Program-made: the position numbers and the translations under genes
Shown: one piece after another, positions 61,499 through 64,000 of the stretch
How positions within the stretch are numbered: the first letter of the stretch is position 1
Layout of the letters: each line of letters opens with the position of its first letter
Origin: Streptomyces venezuelae
GTDB taxonomy: Bacteria; Actinomycetota; Actinomycetes; Streptomycetales; Streptomycetaceae
Direction of reading: 5' to 3'
DNA length: 64,000 bases
Assembly (NCBI RefSeq): GCF_008642375.1
Contig: NZ_CP029194.1
Location: forward strand, 2,728,001-2,792,000
Notes under the pieces: model-generated
The model's input: the letters and a program-made list of their open reading frames with translations, nothing else
The model's database searches: none
What the model was told of the DNA's origin: nothing

Positions 61499-63343
61499 TT
61501 GAGCACTCAAGCACCGACGCGCAGAACAGGGTTCAGACATCGGGCCGCCGCCGGCCTGACCGCCCTGATCCTGCCGCTGGCCGCCATGGTCGGCCTCGCG
61601 AGCCCCGCCGAAGCGGCCACCTCGGCCACGGCGACCTACACCAAGACGTCCGACTGGGGCACCGGCTTCGGCGCCAACTGGACCGTCAAGAACACCGGCA
61701 CCACCACCATCACCTCCTGGACCGTCGAGTGGGACTACCCCGCCGGCACCGCCGTCACCTCCGCCTGGGACGCCACCGTCACCAGCTCCGGCACCCACTG
61801 GACCGCCAAGAACGTCGGCTGGAACGGGACCCTCGCACCCGGCGCCTCCGTCTCCTTCGGCTACAACGGATCCGGCCCCGGCGCTCCCACCGGCTGCAAG
61901 ATCAACGGCGCCGCCTGCGACGGCACCTCCCAGCCGGGCGACAACGCCCCCTCCGCCCCCGGCACCCCGGTCGCCTCCAACATCACCGACACCTCGGTGA
62001 AGCTGACCTGGACCGCCGCGAACGACGACAAGGGCATCAAGAACTACGACGTCCTGCGCGACGGCACGAAGGTCGCCACGGTCACCGGCCTCACCCACAC
62101 CGACCAGGGCCTGACCGCCGGCACCGACTACAGCTACACGGTCGTCGCCCGCGACACCATCGACCAGACCGGCCCGGCCGCCGGCCCGGTCCCCGTCCGC
62201 ACCACCGGCGGGGACGGCACCCCGCCCCCGAACGTGGTGAAGATGGGCTACTTCACGAACTGGGGCGTCTACGGCCGCAATTACCACGTGAAGAACATCG
62301 TGACCTCGGGCTCCGCGTCCAAGATCACCCACATCAACTACGCGTTCGGCAACGTCACGGGCGGCAAGTGCACCATCGGTGACGCCTACGCCGACTACGA
62401 CAAGGCCTACACCGCCGACCAGTCCGTGGACGGCGTCGCCGACACCTGGGACCAGCCGCTGCGCGGCAACTTCAACCAGCTGCGCAAGCTGAAGAAGGCC
62501 TACCCGAACATCAAGATCCTCTGGTCCTTCGGCGGCTGGACCTGGTCCGGCGGCTTCGGCCAGGCCGTCCAGAACCCGGCCGCCTTCGCCCAGTCCTGCT
62601 ACGACCTGGTCGAGGACCCGCGCTGGGCCGACGTCTTCGACGGCATCGACCTGGACTGGGAGTACCCGAACGCCTGCGGCCTCTCCTGCGACACCAGCGG
62701 TGCGGCCTCCTTCAAGAACATGATGCAGGCCATGCGCGCCAAGTTCGGTGCCAACAACCTGGTCACCGCGGCCGTCACGGCCGACGCCTCCGCCGGCGGC
62801 AAGATCGACGCCGCCGACTACGCGGGCGCCGCGCAGTACATGAACTGGTTCAACGTCATGACGTACGACTTCTTCGGCGCCTGGGCGGCGAAGGGCCCGA
62901 CGGCCCCGCACTCCCCGCTCACCTCCTACGCCGGCATCCCGCAGGCGGGCTTCAACTCCGCCGAGGCGATCGCCAAGTTCAAGGCGAAGGGCATCCCCGC
63001 CAACAAGCTCCTCCTCGGCATCGGCTTCTACGGCCGCGGCTGGACCGGCGTCACCCAGTCCGCCCCCGGCGGCACGGCGACCGGCCCCGCGCAGGGCACG
63101 TACGAGCAGGGCATCGAGGACTACAAGGTCCTCAAGGCCTCCTGCCCGGCCAACGGCACCGTCGCGGGCACGGCGTACGCCCACTGCGGCACCAACTGGT
63201 GGAGCTACGACACCCCCGCCACCGTGAACTCGAAGATGAGCTGGGCCAAGAACCAGGGCCTCGGCGGAGCGTTCTTCTGGGAGTTCAGCGGTGACACGAC
63301 CAACGGCGAGCTCGTCGGCGCCATCAACACCGGTCTGAACTGA
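61499..63343 (+). CDS. chiC: Secreted chitinase: CBM2 + FnIII + GH18
   Basis: 614 aa. Signal peptide ends after AEA (about residue 40). CBM2 substrate-binding domain (41-140), a fibronectin III domain (about 150-235) and a GH18 catalytic domain (245-614) with DGIDLDWE at 381-388 and E388 as proton donor. Hydrolyses chitin outside the cell. TTG start at 61499, behind GAGGAG. Controlled by the repeats at 61392-61425 and the ChiS-ChiR pair upstream. Confidence 0.94.
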   Translation: MSTQAPTRRTGFRHRAAAGLTALILPLAAMVGLASPAEAATSATATYTKTSDWGTGFGANWTVKNTGTTTITSWTVEWDYPAGTAVTSAWDATVTSSGTHWTAKNVGWNGTLAPGASVSFGYNGSGPGAPTGCKINGAACDGTSQPGDNAPSAPGTPVASNITDTSVKLTWTAANDDKGIKNYDVLRDGTKVATVTGLTHTDQGLTAGTDYSYTVVARDTIDQTGPAAGPVPVRTTGGDGTPPPNVVKMGYFTNWGVYGRNYHVKNIVTSGSASKITHINYAFGNVTGGKCTIGDAYADYDKAYTADQSVDGVADTWDQPLRGNFNQLRKLKKAYPNIKILWSFGGWTWSGGFGQAVQNPAAFAQSCYDLVEDPRWADVFDGIDLDWEYPNACGLSCDTSGAASFKNMMQAMRAKFGANNLVTAAVTADASAGGKIDAADYAGAAQYMNWFNVMTYDFFGAWAAKGPTAPHSPLTSYAGIPQAGFNSAEAIAKFKAKGIPANKLLLGIGFYGRGWTGVTQSAPGGTATGPAQGTYEQGIEDYKVLKASCPANGTVAGTAYAHCGTNWWSYDTPATVNSKMSWAKNQGLGGAFFWEFSGDTTNGELVGAINTGLN

Positions 63344-63363
63344 CCACGACGACCGGGGACGAC

Positions 63364-63400
63364 GAAGCGGGGGCCGGCGCAGCACGCCGACCCCCGCTTC
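63364..63400. terminator. Terminator between chitinase and DUF2550 genes
   Basis: GAAGCGGGGG and CCCCCGCTTC arms with a further CGGCG/CGCCG pairing past one C-A mismatch and a CAGCA loop; convergent gene pair. Confidence 0.8.
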
Positions 63401-63408
63401 TTCACGTC

Positions 63409-63861
63409 TTACGCCACGTTCACCCTCTGGCCGGGAGGCGCCGCCTCCAGCCAGGCCATGAAACCGGTGCGGGCGTCCTCGCTCATCGCGAGCTCCAGGC
63501 GGACGCCCTCGTACATACAGGGCTGGATGACCATGTCGGAAAGGAGCGCGAGCTCCTCCTCGCCCTCGGGCATCCGCCGCTCCAGGGCCACGATGGACGA
63601 ACGCTCCAGGATCCGGCGCGGGCGGGGAGCGTACGAGAAGACACGGAACCAGGCGATCTCGTCACCGCTGTAGCGGGCGACGCCGTACACCCAGCCCTTG
63701 CCGCTCGGATCCGGCTCGTCCGGGACGTTCCAGTGCAGGGAGCAGTCGAAGGTGCCGCCGGCACGCTGGATCAGCCTCCTGCGCAAGCCGAAGACGAAGA
63801 GCCCGATCACCACCAGTGCGACGACCAGGCCGCACACGAGCAGAGCGAGGAACATCTTCAC
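63409..63861 (-). CDS. DUF2550 membrane protein
   Basis: 150 aa with one N-terminal membrane helix (MFLALLVCGLVVALVVIGLFVFGL), then a cytoplasmic beta-rich domain beginning RRRLIQRAGGTFDCSL, the DUF2550 hallmark. GTG at 63861 behind GAGGAGG. In actinobacteria it follows atpC; it may assist the ATP synthase or the envelope, but its role is unknown. Confidence 0.88.
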   Translation of the reverse strand: MKMFLALLVCGLVVALVVIGLFVFGLRRRLIQRAGGTFDCSLHWNVPDEPDPSGKGWVYGVARYSGDEIAWFRVFSYAPRPRRILERSSIVALERRMPEGEEELALLSDMVIQPCMYEGVRLELAMSEDARTGFMAWLEAAPPGQRVNVA

Positions 63862-63928
63862 CGACCTCCTCGCTGCGTCCCGTAGCCGGCGGGGCCGACC
63901 GAACCGAAATACACCTGCATCTGCATCG

Positions 63929-63977
63929 CCTCAGCCGCGGCACGGTCTGGACAATTCCAGCCGTGCCGCGGCTGAGG
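63929..63977. terminator. Long hairpin before DUF2550 (17-bp + 5-bp stem)
   Basis: CCTCAGCCGCGGCACGG and its exact complement, with a bulged T and an inner CTGGA-CAAT-TCCAG. It lies between the right-hand edge and DUF2550, both read leftward, so it probably ends the ATP synthase operon transcript. Confidence 0.8.
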
Positions 63978-63983
63978 GCACTT

Positions 63984-64000
63984 CTACTCGGCGCGGACCG
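63984..64000 (-). CDS. Possible 3' end of atpC (partial)
   Basis: A minus-strand TAG at 63984-63986 is preceded in frame by codons reading VRAE. Only five codons are visible. The ATP synthase epsilon subunit gene is expected here from conserved gene order and the terminator just beyond. Confidence 0.3.

Overview
The window is chromosomal DNA of a Streptomyces-type actinomycete. Evidence: very high GC with GC-biased third positions, many GTG starts, 4-nt ATGA/GTGA stop-start overlaps, and a run of genes that I recall in closely the same order in the Streptomyces coelicolor core (pfkA2-pta-ackA-pyk2, icmA, thiolase-meaB-mce, scy-filP, nucS, chiS-chiR-chiC, then DUF2550 next to the ATP synthase operon). 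No rRNA, tRNA, CRISPR, prophage or insertion sequence was seen.

Layout. 0.2-5.2 kb: a CitA/DcuS-type two-component system, a double-HTH regulator, a tyrosine phosphatase and a membrane-anchored HTH protein. 5.4-11.7 kb: central carbon and overflow metabolism (pfkA; divergent pta-ackA and pyk). 11.7-16 kb: an envelope operon DUF6230-DUF6114-Thr/Pro-rich protein and a YbbN-type thioredoxin. 16.3-22.2 kb: TetR, isobutyryl-CoA mutase large subunit, DUF3817, MarR, and an MFS/ArsR divergent pair. 22.4-27.2 kb: GH6 glucanase, GlxA radical copper oxidase and CslA glycan synthase, a hyphal-tip glycan locus that S. coelicolor keeps elsewhere on its chromosome. 27.3-32.9 kb: SRPBCC-DUF4166-TetR operon with two clear operators, a thiamine-binding protein, three tandem AIM24 proteins and a MarR. 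33-35.8 kb: meaB, thiolase and methylmalonyl-CoA epimerase. 36-41.3 kb: the coiled-coil cytoskeletal proteins Scy and FilP. 41.3-45.3 kb: two paralogous ABC-2 exporters. 45.4-52.7 kb: zinc-ribbon protein, LLM oxidoreductase, SCO5389-family protein, NucS mismatch endonuclease, a large P-loop protein with a mucin-like tail, a STAS protein and 3-hydroxybutyryl-CoA dehydrogenase. 52.8-55.8 kb: an accessory-looking operon of EamA exporter, unknown cysteine-containing protein (with a TTA codon) and cysteine desulfurase, behind a G/C-tract palindrome. 55.9-58.1 kb: TetR and DrrAB-like exporter. 58.2-63.9 kb: cobalamin adenosyltransferase, a membrane protein, ChiS-ChiR-ChiC and DUF2550.

How the genes work together. 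IcmA, MeaB, Mce, PduO-type adenosyltransferase, thiolase and 3-hydroxybutyryl-CoA dehydrogenase form a dispersed set for acetoacetyl-, (iso)butyryl- and methylmalonyl-CoA interconversion with its coenzyme B12 supply. Scy and FilP organise polar growth, and CslA/GlxA make and process the tip polymer; here both sets lie within about 13 kb. The most novel element is the EamA-unknown-cysteine desulfurase operon: its palindrome resembles the operators of CsoR/RcnR/FrmR/CstR-family sensors, and its TTA codon predicts bldA dependence. Many genes carry a TAGRNT-like -10 box 6-8 nt before the start codon, which predicts widespread leaderless transcription, and most convergent gene pairs are separated by long perfect hairpins.
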